DNA of 64,000 nt from Drosophila pseudoobscura. Taxonomy: Eukaryota; Arthropoda; Insecta; Diptera; Drosophilidae. The position numbers were made by a program, and so were the translations under genes. Shown piece after piece: positions 36,101 through 47,095 of this stretch. Under the pieces are notes generated by a model. The model was not told the origin of the DNA. It saw only the letters and a list, made by a program, of their open reading frames with translations, and made no database searches. Within the stretch, counting starts at the first letter, position 1; every line of letters begins with the position of its first letter. Location: assembly GCF_009870125.1 (NCBI RefSeq), contig NC_046683.1:50297869-50361868 (forward strand). Reading direction: 5' to 3'.

Positions 36101-39100
36101 GTCAAGCCTGACCCTCTGGGACGCACATGTGGCCGGCCGCCTGGCCGAAGACAACCCAATCCGTTCTGACACGATTCCAGTGGTGCTCCATCTCAGAATC
36201 ATTCCCTGACTTCTCCTCTGTCTCTGTCCCTGTCCCTGTCCCTGCCCTGTCCCAGCCCTGTGCCCGACTCGACCTCGACAATTTTTGAATAACTAATGAA
36301 GGTGCCTGTTAAACGGGAAAACAACACTAACAGCAACATCAGCAGCATCAGAATCAGCATCAGCATCCTCCGAGAGGCGGCAGCAACAATAAAACAATAA
36401 CTGGGGAAACATGAGGAATGGAATGCTTCTGTCTCTCTGTCCCTCCGTCCGTCCGTCCGTCCGTCCGTCCCGTGTGCTGCTGGCTGGACGGGATGGCCTG
36501 CCTGAGTGCCTCGGAGGGAGTCCTGGCCTGAATATGAAATTCGGATTCAACGCAACATCCAACTGTCGACATTCATCTTGCCAACTGTCTGTCTGGCATT
36601 AGAAGGAGTCGGCTCTGTCCCTCAGTCCGTCTTTCCGTCTGGCCCTCTGCCCGGAGTCCTCTCCGTCCGGGACTTATGCATCATTGTCAAAATATTAACA
36701 GCTGGCACATTCCAAGTCCGATCTCCCCCCAGTCCCCCCGCTTCCCTCCTCGTGCTCACATGAGCACTTAAGCCCCATCCGAGGCGAAGGCCGAGTCCAA
36801 GGCTGGTGCTGATGCTGATTCGGATTCAGATTCCGATGAAAAATAGAAATGGAAATTTAAGTATTTTGAGATACATTTTGTTTGGCCAACAAATGGATTT
36901 GCGACTGGCCGGGAGATGGACAAACGGGTCAAATCCTTTCTGATTCGGACTCGCTTTCGTCTGAGCACTGAAAAGTGTCAAGAAGTTGGCCTCCCTCTGT
37001 CCACTGACCACTGACCGCTTACCACTGACCCCTGACCCGATCTTGGAGTACATAAATCCTTGGGGAGGATGGACTCTGACTGGACTCTGACGGGAGAGGA
37101 TGTTTACGCAGTTGCAGAGATCCAGAGATGGCATAAATAATGCCAGAAACTTATAAATCCACACGAATGCGAGGGGTGCTGGGAGGAGGGCCCTGCCGCT
37201 CTCCAGGGAAACTCATTAGAGCGGAAGAGCAGGAGGCAGGGCAAAGACAATGCAACGATGTCCCTCCTGGAGAGTGCAGTGTCATGGAATATCGATTTCC
37301 GTCGATGCTGCAACAGACAGAAGTCGGCGGGGGGATATGGAAAGCGGAGGGAGGAGGAGAGGAGGGAGGCGACTGTGAATGACTTTTGTCTGGTGTTTGG
37401 TGTTTTTCGGAGGGTGCATGCATCAGAGGGGGAATATCTGGATAAATTTGCCTTCGGAGTAGATTAAAATCAAATATTAATACTCTTCGACGTGATTCAA
37501 TCGGATCGGATCGGATCGGGGGTATATATGTATGCATATACACGGTAAATGAATGGGAAGGGACTCTGTTGACTTTTCCGAGAGCAAATAGCGAAATTTA
37601 GACGGGGAAAATCATTCAGTTTGCTCTCCGTCTCCGCCTGCCAGAGAGACGGGGTGGAGGGGGGAATCACAGCGAAAAAAGTGTCACTTAGTCGCTCGCA
37701 AATGAAGATACATTCCCCCGCCATCGTTCCACTACCCTCCCCAGTGGACAGCATGCCCCAAATAGCTGCCTGCCACCAAATAGAGTCGTCTCCGTTGCCG
37801 TTTCCATTCCATTCCATCCCGTACCATCCTTCATCCCCCGTACTCTCCCCTGCCGTGCCATGACATTCCCCCCGTTTCCTCGTTAGTCTGCGTCGAGGCG
37901 GGAAATAAAAACCTTTTTTGGTATTCAAATGTTATTTTTGGCGCAACATTTGTGGAATGCCGGCACCTCCCGTCCCCCCCGTCCCTGCCAGCGGGGGTAA
38001 GGAAGAAAAACGTGTGAAAAGCGGAAGTGTTTTCCTCGTTGTCACTGAGTTTGGGAATGGAAAACGCTTTGAGCGGCGACCGCAGGAATGAACTTTTGTT
38101 TCCTTCTGCAGGAAGGGGATTCCTTTGCGGAAAACACTTGGGTTGATTTTCCCCCAGGATATTGTATGTCCATGTATACGTGTGTATCCTGGCAGGCCAG
38201 TTGAGTGCCTCTCTGATTGATGGAAATCCCTCCGAGGAAGAGGAAGTGGGGAATGGGGAATGGGGACTGCTCCCTCGGTTGCAGCTCCTAATTTCATTGT
38301 TCATTGATGACCCAACGTGCACCTGCGGATCCCCACTCTGCCTCCTTCCTGTCCACCCACACACACACACCACACACACACACATCCTGGAGTATACATG
38401 TGTGTGTGGCATCCAGCATTATGCGACGATTCCTGGCACTGGAGCGAGCCCCAACAATAATTTCGATTACAGAAATGGAGGGCCGAAATTCGAGGCGGCC
38501 GCAGATGCAATTCAATATTAATCGATTGTGCTTGGGTAATCGGGGAGGCCTGTGTGCTGCCACGCCCACACACCTGCATGCGAGAGTGAGATAATCAACA
38601 GCGTGGTAAGCAGGGGGAAGCAGGGGGAAGCAGCGGGGCCGCGTCTCAAATGCGCCGCCCAGGAGGGGGAGGAGCAGCAGGGGACGGGTGTTGTTTTCGT
38701 GTCACTTGCGTAATTAATTGTAAATAATTGTGCAAATGTCACTCGCCATTTATTTATTTGCCAAAGTCATCTCGGATGACCCCCCAGCGATGAGGAGGGA
38801 TCTCCACTCCCACTCCCTGTCCAACCCTTGAGTTTCCAACTCATTTGTATGCGGCACAGCCTCGGGAATGGTCAATATTGGAGATACTATCTAGGGGATA
38901 TCGGACCCTCCGCTACGCTGGGGCTACTCCCGGGCAGAAAGAAGAGCTATTAGGATGCCTTCCGTTGGCCGCTTCCGTTGCAGCATTCCGCATACGCCGC
39001 GTGGTCCGTCTCCGTCTCCCACTCCGACTCCGTCTCCGTCCCATCTATAATTGCTGCGGTTCGACAGCCAGGAGCTGTGTGTCTCAGCGTCTTGTCCCCG

Positions 39101-41019
39101 ATATTTGCATGTCAAACGCGTGCTAATTTCAAATTACTGCGACACTCCGGCACTGTCGCGCACCTTCCCTCCTGTGTATCTGCTCCCTTCTCCCTCTGCT
39201 CCACCTCCCCTCCCCCCTCTCCCTGAACGCATTATTTATGACTTGTACGCTTTCTGCGTCATTTTATAAACATTTTCGAAACATGTTGGCCAGAAGGAAA
39301 GTTCCCTCTCGCCCCCTCGCTGGAGAAGGCGGAGCAGGAGGCTGCTGCATAAAGTGTATAAAAATAAAGAAGGGACTTTATGTTTTATTTATGAGAGCCA
39401 CGCACACAAAAAGTTTACATGGGACTCCACAATGCGTGTCGCCTTTTAATGTGACCAGAGCGAAGGCGGAAGAAGAGGCATCTTCAGAGAGAAAGAGTGC
39501 GGCTGCGGCTGCCGCTGCCGCTGCGGAAGAGTGTGGCAAGATGATGATTACCTCTGGAGGAGAGCACTATTAGGGCTGATCGAATCGATACTCGGGCATG
39601 CAGATACGCCTGAAATGCCTCATTATACCCGCGGGCGGATGCCATGAGTCCGTGAAAGGGTCAAGGGTCGAGTGCAGGCGCCTCCAGTCAAGTCAAGATC
39701 CCCGAGCAGCTTAAGCAAACCACAAGCCGCAAATCGCCGTTTAAATATTAATACATCAATCCACTTAATATGCGAGTTTCAACCATCGAATGATGTAATA
39801 AATATAAAAAGGAAAGGAAAGCGGCCAAGGGGCCAGACACTGGGGGAACAGGCAGCAGGGGAAAGGATATAAAGATGATGCCCATATGCTGATGTTATAA
39901 ATCCTTCCTTGACTCCTGAGCTGCTCCATCGCTGCAGCTGCCAATACTCGTATCCGTATCCGTATCTGTGTCCTGGCGGGGGAACGGATGCCAGAGCGAG
40001 TCCTCTCTCATCCACTCTTCAGTTTATGATGAGTTTTCTGTTGATGGATGCACGGGGGCTCACACACACACAAACACACCATAAAGGGACCACAAAGAGC
40101 AGGCTCCATTAAAGTTACAGCCGAACTTCAATGGATATTCATATTTTTTTTGGTTTTTTGGTGGGGCAGGGGGCAGCTTCTACCTCCTGTCTCTTCCGCC
40201 TCCGCCTCCACCCACTCGCCCTCTGTTGGCCTCTGTCTGGCTGGCAAAAGTCAACCGCAATATGCCAGAAAGGCAAACAAGATTGTAATACTCGAAAGAC
40301 AAAACAAATTCTTGGCATAAGCGCGCACTTCCTGGAATCGCAGTGGCGGGAGGGTCCTGGGCACAAAGGAAGTGCGCTCCTTGTTTACTTGAGCAACTTA
40401 TAAAGAAAACATCAACTTGGATTTCCGACATGAAGGCAATGGGCATGCTCTCTCCGGAATGGGTCTCCCACAAGGAGCAACAGCAGCCACAGCAACAGGA
40501 TCCGAAACCAAACCAGAACAAGCCTTGATATCAAAGTACAATTTTGCATTAAAACTTAAGAAATCATCGGACGCTGGTGCTGTTTTTGGGTTTGGGGTGG
40601 GATTTGGGGTTTGGTGGAAATAGAATATTTCCCTGGGCCAAAGATTGTGTAACGATTTTCCCCAAGTGTCTGTCTATCTGTCCGTCTGTCTGTCTGGCTT
40701 TGTGTGTGGGACTGTGTGCGTGTGCGTGTGTGTGTGAGAGTGCACTTGTGCGTTATGATTGCACAAGCATAGCCAAAAAGATCCGACTATGACAGGCAGT
40801 CAGAGGGCGTGCCAGCGCCCACAATTTCTGCAAATGACATTCTTACGCAAGCCGAATTTAAGGATATGAAAAACTAAAGCGAAAAAAGATTTATGTTTGA
40901 AAATATGCAGTTAAGCTGAAAAAAATATTCAACAATATATTTTATTCTTAAATAGTCATTTCTGAACCATAAATCCCCAATGTTTTTTTTGTTAACTACA
41001 TAATTTATATGATATAGTA

Positions 41020-41880
41020 ATTCAATCTTCTGATAGTCAGAAGATGGATGGATAAGAGGCCATTCCTGTTGGTCTACTTGGAGCTCTACTGGAGCTCTTT
41101 CAGTAGCGTAGTGTCCGATATATATATTTAGTAAAGGTCGGTGATTGTTCAGCTCAAAAGATAGCGAAAGGTTCGAGTTTGGTGCAAGACGAGGGCACGA
41201 CGAATCAATTTAAGAGTCAGCTCGATTCGGCACGGTGCTGGTTTGAAGACGGGGCTCGTTTCAAGACTCGATTCGAATGGAAGAACTATTCCATGTCGGG
41301 TCCTAAAACAAACGAAGCTTCGACCGAGGCTCGACAGATCGAGAGAGCGAAAGCGAATGGAAGAAGGAAAGCAAGGTGAGAGATGAAGACGCGAACGAGC
41401 GGTTGAATAGACTGCTGACGAGCGTGAGAATATATCTCGGGTGTATGCCAGAGAGAGCAACAGAGTCTGTAGAGATAACAGAGCAATTAACAGAGAGAGG
41501 GATTAGTAGCGGCTGTCGCATAAAGAGCGGAGAGAACACAGCCTCAACGATCGATGCCAAAGTCTCACTTAAGCCATAATCATAACGAATCCTACATAAT
41601 ATTCATAAATACAGACTGATTGTAATAAAACCTGCCGTCCTGGAAAACCCTGGACCTCATTAATGCGAGTAAAGTTGTATTAAAAGTGATTAAATCCAAT
41701 CCGAAATTGATCGTCGTTCGAGGCTCTTCTGCCGTCTCTCTCGCCGATCTGCCTCGGAATAATTCGCACTCGCTCGTTCTTGTTTTGGGCTCTCAATTGT
41801 GCGCTCGCTCTTCTGTGTTGATTGGGAATTCACCCTAGCTCGGTCTTGTTTTGTCTAGGGATCGGATCGCAATTGGAGAT
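41020..41880 (+). other. LTR-like or gene-like unit of unknown class
   Basis: A perfect 9-bp hairpin (ATCTTCTGA/TCAGAAGAT, 41027-41047) is followed by a doubled TGGAGCTCT motif, then TATATATA near 41119 and an initiator-like TTCAGC with A at 41151, 32 bp downstream. AATAAA follows near 41624. This TATA-start-poly(A) arrangement over about 500 bp fits the U3-R-U5 layout of an LTR or a short transcription unit. Two abutting ORFs lie inside (41179-41379 and 41376-41579), charged and without a domain I know. Sequence at about 41318-41360 and 41718-41790 shows a weak inverted similarity (CTCTCTCG, GATCTG, CCTCGG). No LTR ends or target-site duplications were identified. Confidence 0.35.
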
Positions 41881-42474
41881 GACAATATGGTACAGTGGAC
41901 AATGGGGACTTGCTCTACAGCTGCAACACTGGCTATAATTTATAGATTAATGGCCAATATTGGGCTCTCGATAGACGAAAAGCTTAAGCTAATATTCTTT
42001 GTGCACTACTGTAGATTCTAAGCACCAAAGAAGGCAGTAACTATAGTTTTCTTGACTACAAGAACCTGCCCGAAAATGCACGTTAATTTCCCTTTGAATA
42101 TATCCTTCAAATGCAACCCGTTTCGTTCCATCCATCCCGCCACATTCTAGTTCAAGTCAACCCTTAATGTTGTAGGCCCCAAAAGCGAAACCGCAGCCCC
42201 CGAGCCACAGCCACAGCCACGGCCAGAGCCAAGCAGGAACAGCATTTGCCGGTCGCCAGATGGAATTAATTTTGGCTTACACTCATTCTTGGCCAATGAG
42301 ATTTATGCGTTGCGTATAAGTTGTTGTTGTTGTTCCTCGTTTGTTTTTTTTTTCTCTCATTTTTGTCGCGAGTAAGTTCGAAAAAAGAAAACGGCAGAGA
42401 GACAGAGAGAGAAAGAGAAAAAAGGCGCAAAACAAAATGTTGTTTTGATTTGAATTCCTTTTTCGCCGACAAAT

Positions 42475-42818
42475 TCCATTTCGCAGCGACCGAGCACGTG
42501 TTTCGTTCGAAAAGTGGAGACAGACGCCTGCGCCACCCACCGCCAACGAGTTCGAAAGTTGGAGAAAGCCGAACCGGCAGCCGAATGCCGAATGCCGAAA
42601 ACGAGCAGCCAAAAGGCGAAAGCCGAAGCGAAGCGGTGCGAACGAATCCGAAGTTTGGAGACACGAACACACACCGAGAGCCACGAAGCTTCCAGGCTTT
42701 TTGCCAGTGAAGCGAGGATGGCTCGGAACTCAGTTTCACTCGAACCTGCACCGGAAGTGGTTGTCAGTACCGCGAGACTTTCCACTGAAAAGGAAGACCC
42801 TAGGCATAAATAAATCAA
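42475..42818 (+). promoter_or_regulatory. 5'-leader-like segment, possible upstream exon of the DIP gene
   Basis: This segment is richer in CG dinucleotides and purine-rich on the plus strand, with many CGAAAG and GCCGAA words typical of fly 5' untranslated exons. Initiator matches occur near 42730 (TCAGTT) and 42764 (TCAGTA), and a possible donor (CAAGTAACC) is at 42818. No large coding frame with domain content is seen on either strand. Assignment to the gene starting at 49624 is inference; a minus-strand gene promoter is equally possible. Confidence 0.25.
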
Positions 42819-42830
42819 GTAACCGAAGAG

Positions 42831-45800
42831 CTCTGTGGCCACGCTGCTACTCTCAAATAAACGTTGGTCTGGTGCTGTTGACAGCCTCAGCTGTCGCTCG
42901 AATAAATCAAAAGCAATTAAAATGATATTTCAATTACCGACAAAAGTGTGCAACAATTAACAATATTTTATTTGAATATTTTTTTTTTTCTGTGTGTTCC
43001 GTGCTGTGTGTGGCGGTCATGAAAATTATTTAAACCGCAAACAGCAGGCGACAATAAATTCTGCGGTCGGATCGTTAAATAATTCGCTCACCTGCAGCGA
43101 GCCACCGTAGGAGAAAGAAATGAGTATGGAAAAGGACCAAAGAAACAGTGGAGTTTTTCCCTATTTTTTTTTTTTTGTGTTGTTGCTGTATTTTTATATG
43201 CAATTTGCATTCCACCGAAAGGGGGTTTGGAGGGAAAATTCATTAAAAATACAGTTGAAACTGAGAAGCAGAGAAGCGGAGAAGACGGTAGACGGCAGAG
43301 CAGAACCGAGCCGAACCGGTTGCTCACTCATCCCTGTGCCACATAAATTTCACGGCAATCAGCCAGCAGTGCTGCAAGTCATCCAAACTTCATTTGTTGC
43401 TACTTGGGCTGCTGCTGCTGCTGTTGCTGCTGCCCGCCCCTGATGCTGATGGTGCACTCCGCCAGAGTGTGCTGCTGCTAGACTCCTGCAACTGAAATAT
43501 TGCTTCCATTATTTATGTTAAGTTTATGCAACATTCTCTCCTGCTTCCTGCTGAAACATCAGCAGCAGCAGCAGTACGAGTAGCAGCAGCTTCGGTGGCT
43601 CCTTTGCTCTTGTTTTTAATATCCTTCAGCTTGTAAAGGAATTACTCCTCAAGCCATGGGACTAAAAGCAAACCCCAGACTCGCGGCATTTTGCTCCATC
43701 TTCGTCTTCATCTTCATCTCCATCTCCATCTCCATTTCAATCTCTCCGCTCTCGTCCTTCCATCATTTGCCTCGTTATGCCAGGACAAACATCATCATCT
43801 TTCCGGTTCATTGCTCTTGGCGCATGCATGCGAGCAGCTATAGATAGATGGGATGCCAGGGCGAGTGTTATTCCTATCGAGTGCATTAATAAATCAATTG
43901 TTTTTGCATCGACAAGACCCTGTTTAGCTTCAGGGATTGACAGTTTTGTGAGGGCGCATAAATCTGAAATGTAATCGCTGCCAGACGATCCAATTTGCTT
44001 AGGGTTGGAAAATGAACTCTAATTGGGTCTGAACGGAAAGAATACAATGGAGTAGATATCGGTTAGAGGCTAAAGGCTAGAGCAGCGATGGTTGCTAGAT
44101 ATACGAGTAAATTTATAAAAAATAGTTGAGATGGATAGGCAAATTTATGGCCAGGTTGCAGAGAGATTTATAGATGAAAAGGATAGAAAAGAGAATGAGG
44201 GAGAGAGTGGAGACATGTAGTAAAAGATGTGGATGTGCTGAAAGATTTATCAAGCTATAAATAAATTAAGAGATAGCCAACGGATATCTGTAATTGGACT
44301 AAAAGGTTGATGAAAATTTGTGGATAGTTCTTTCGGAAAGATAATGGAACTTTTTAAGTAAAAGTGTTTCAAAACAGTGATTTGTCGCAAAAGGTTTTAA
44401 AATATAAATGTAGGAATCTTAAGTGCCACACATCGTTGTATTTAATGGGGGTACCTATAATACCTATTCCGATAGATCTTCTTAGCCTACCCTGGACTGC
44501 CCAAGGATCGGTAATAATCAGCTGGTTAAAGGGTGCCACGATTCGAAAGGATTTTTAAGGGTTTGTTGCATCTTTCATTCTATTCTTACTTTATTTAATT
44601 CTTAATTAATTACTGGAACAACAAAATGCGTTCAACGTGTAGAGAACCTTCATTATTATTACCACATATTCCATATTCTACTTTACCAAGAAAGGCCATC
44701 TACAAAATACACAGAAACCAAATAGAAAAGCACTTGGTTACCAAAAAATGGACCACAAGAGAATACCACTTCTTAGGGGCGGTGGTGGGAGGTGGGTGTG
44801 CTCTTAGCCCTCAAGCTCATTAAGTGCTATTTCCCCTTAGAATTGGTTCCATTCCGAAGCAGCCAACTGCTTGGGGGCACCTTCTCTCCTCTCCTCTCTC
44901 CTCTTCCCTCTTCTCTTCTATATGTATATTTTTTTGTCGGTGGAACAAAGGATAATAAGTAGAGAGGAAACAAAAACATTTACTAATTAGCTCTTCAAGG
45001 ATGCTGCTGCTGCTGTGGCTGCTCCACAATGAATGTAAAATTATCAAATCCTTTTCTCCCTATTATTTTTGTGGTTTATTAATGCAAAGTGTGTGTGTGT
45101 GTGTGTGTGTGTGTGGGGAAAAAAGATTCGTTTGTTTTGTGCGGGGCAAAAGAATCTGGGAATGGAAAACCGAAAGCGAAAATTTAATGCATTTTCTTGC
45201 CGCATTTCATGTCATGACGCTGAAATGTCTCCTGCCACGCTACCCTCTTCGCCCCCGCCCTGCCAGACCCGCGCAGACATCTGCAAACAATTCCATTTGC
45301 GCTGGCTGTCAGATCTCATGGCATTGCTCAGCTGACTGGCAGACACTGGGCTCGCTGTTGGCTCCCCCTTCCCGTTCCCGATGAAAATGCCACAGACACA
45401 GAGAGAGAGATGGAGATGGCGATGGCGATGGAGACAAGAGGAGATGACAGCCCCAACAGCAGTCCTTCCAGCACCATGAATGCCATTTCTTTTGCTACCT
45501 CCAAGCATAATTTACATTGTATTCCATCTCCATCGCCATCTCCATCTCCTCTTCCCCGCTTGAGTATGCAATTGAGGCTGTCTTTTATGGTTTTGTCTTC
45601 TTGGGTGCTTGGTTCAGTCTTCAGCTTTTTCCGGCGATTCCATTGCAATTCGCGCTGCCATTGCCACAAAATTTCACTTGTCACAGCGGCGCAGCTTGAA
45701 CAGACCGGAGAATCGGCCAGCCACCTCTTTGTGTGAGTATTTCAAGCGGAAACGAGACTTAACTTCTATTTATACATGTCAGGCTGGTTAAGTTGTGATT

Positions 45801-46800
45801 TCTCTGGACTCTCGAGTCGACTGATTGCATCATAATTACCCCCCAACCCCACATATGCCGCCCCTTCCCTTCCACTCCCCCCAAAACAACAACTGCCACC
45901 GACCTTTTCTCTGTTTCCCCCCCCTTGATTTTTGTGTGCCCCTAAGTGCTTTTTAACGAGCTCTTGCTCTCGCTTCTGGTCCTCGTGCTGGTCCTGGTGC
46001 TGGTCCTGGCTGCCGTTTGTTACGTTCTTGTCCAAAATAGAAAATTTGTTTCCCAATTTTCGACCGTAATTTGCCCCCGAATTGTACTCCCAGCCATGGC
46101 CATAGCCATAGCCATAGCATGGACGCATTTCTCTCTCTGATTTCTGTCGTAATAATCTGGTACATGAACCCCATAATTTGTAATTTCAACCTAATTACTT
46201 CGAGCCCTGAACTGAACTGATCTGGGAGGCAGGACGACCCCCCCTCCCCGCCCCTAACCACCCATCCACCCAGATACCCCGTTGGAAAACTGTTGTCCTG
46301 TTGTCCGCAATAAAATGTCAAAAGCAAGGCAACAAAACGCCTATTTTTGTGTGCGTGGCACAGACGTACGCAGGACAAGAGACACGCCCCCACTGCCACA
46401 TGTGTGTCGGGGATTTGTATATCCTTTTTCTGATTGCGGGGGGGGCCACATGTTAATGTTCTGATATCCATTTCGAGGTCATTTTAATTGATTTTGTTAT
46501 CCCTGTATGGTGTTATTTATAAACAGAAATTAACATATAATGACATCGAAAGTCATATTTTAATTAAAACAGGGGGAAAAAAAACTGAACAAAATTTAAA
46601 ACTAAATGCATTTTTAATTAATTTCTTTAATTGTTGAATGTTAGGTGATTACCATAGAAAAATATATAATTAAGGACAAAATGTAGGATGCCTTAACCAC
46701 AGTTCAGGAATGAAAAAACGTTCCATTTTAAGATTCAGATTTTGAATAATTTATATTGATTCAATTTTTTGTGGTAGCACATCAAAATGGGCAATTATAT
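42831..46800. other. Non-coding stretch
   Basis: No gene is supported. Contents: CAG/CTG runs near 43410 and 43560, a CATCTC repeat near 43710, a GT run (45089-45115), and GATGGC/CATCTC hexamers near 45410 and 45530. ORFs are repeat-driven. An AT-rich island begins near 46500. Confidence 0.55.
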
Positions 46801-46801
46801 A

Positions 46802-47095
46802 TTAAATACTGGCTATTTTGAAGCCATCTGGCACTTTACGAACTTTACACTGGAAAATAAATATAACGAAAATAATAAAGACTAAAAAGTCGAACATCAA
46901 ATACTCTTTCACAAGAAAATGGGAATAGAAAATAGCAACCAACCCAACAACATACACATGTAATAATATCTCGTAAAACCTCTTTTGAAGAGGGTATGGA
47001 ACTACTTTTTTATAAATGGGATTGGGATATATCACGAAAATGGTTGGGTTTTTTGTCCAGCATTTGATTGAACGGGAAAATGTTACGACATTCAT
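46802..47095 (-). CDS. Candidate small membrane protein, unrecognised
   Basis: A 97-codon ORF on the minus strand in AT-rich DNA. Residues about 43-62 (ILLHVYVVGLVAIFYSHFLV) and 66-84 (LMFDFLVFIIFVIFIFQCK) are hydrophobic, separated by a short charged turn, and the N-terminal part is Pro/Tyr/Lys-rich. TATATA lies about 70 bp upstream on the minus strand (plus 47164-47169). I do not recognise a family and saw no clear AATAAA just downstream. AT-rich DNA readily yields hydrophobic chance ORFs, so this stays a candidate. Confidence 0.25.
   Translation of the reverse strand: MNVVTFSRSIKCWTKNPTIFVIYPNPIYKKVVPYPLQKRFYEILLHVYVVGLVAIFYSHFLVKEYLMFDFLVFIIFVIFIFQCKVRKVPDGFKIASI

Larger units (their letters stand above)
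30441..41020. other. Non-coding stretch
   Basis: No gene is supported. It holds a 48-bp GT run (30965-31012), further GT/CA runs (31170-31190, 31247-31263, 31458-31480), a CA run (33062-33095), a T11-G14 run (33133-33157), GTCC repeats (36441-36469), GGATC repeats (37499-37520) and CA runs at 38360-38383. From about 33 to 40 kb the base composition is richer in G and C than on either side. ORFs here overlap on several frames with no domain. Confidence 0.55.

Noticed and set aside
37831..38412. 193-codon minus-strand ORF
   Set aside because: Overlaps several other ORFs in other frames, includes a translated CA microsatellite and has no recognisable domain.
42266..42842. Overlapping 161-codon minus-strand ORFs
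   Set aside because: They arise where the opposite strand is purine-rich and leader-like; the translations are Ser/Phe/Leu-rich without domains.
45953..46471. 172-codon minus-strand ORF
   Set aside because: Its ends consist of translated simple repeat (PGPARG-type) and no family is recognised.
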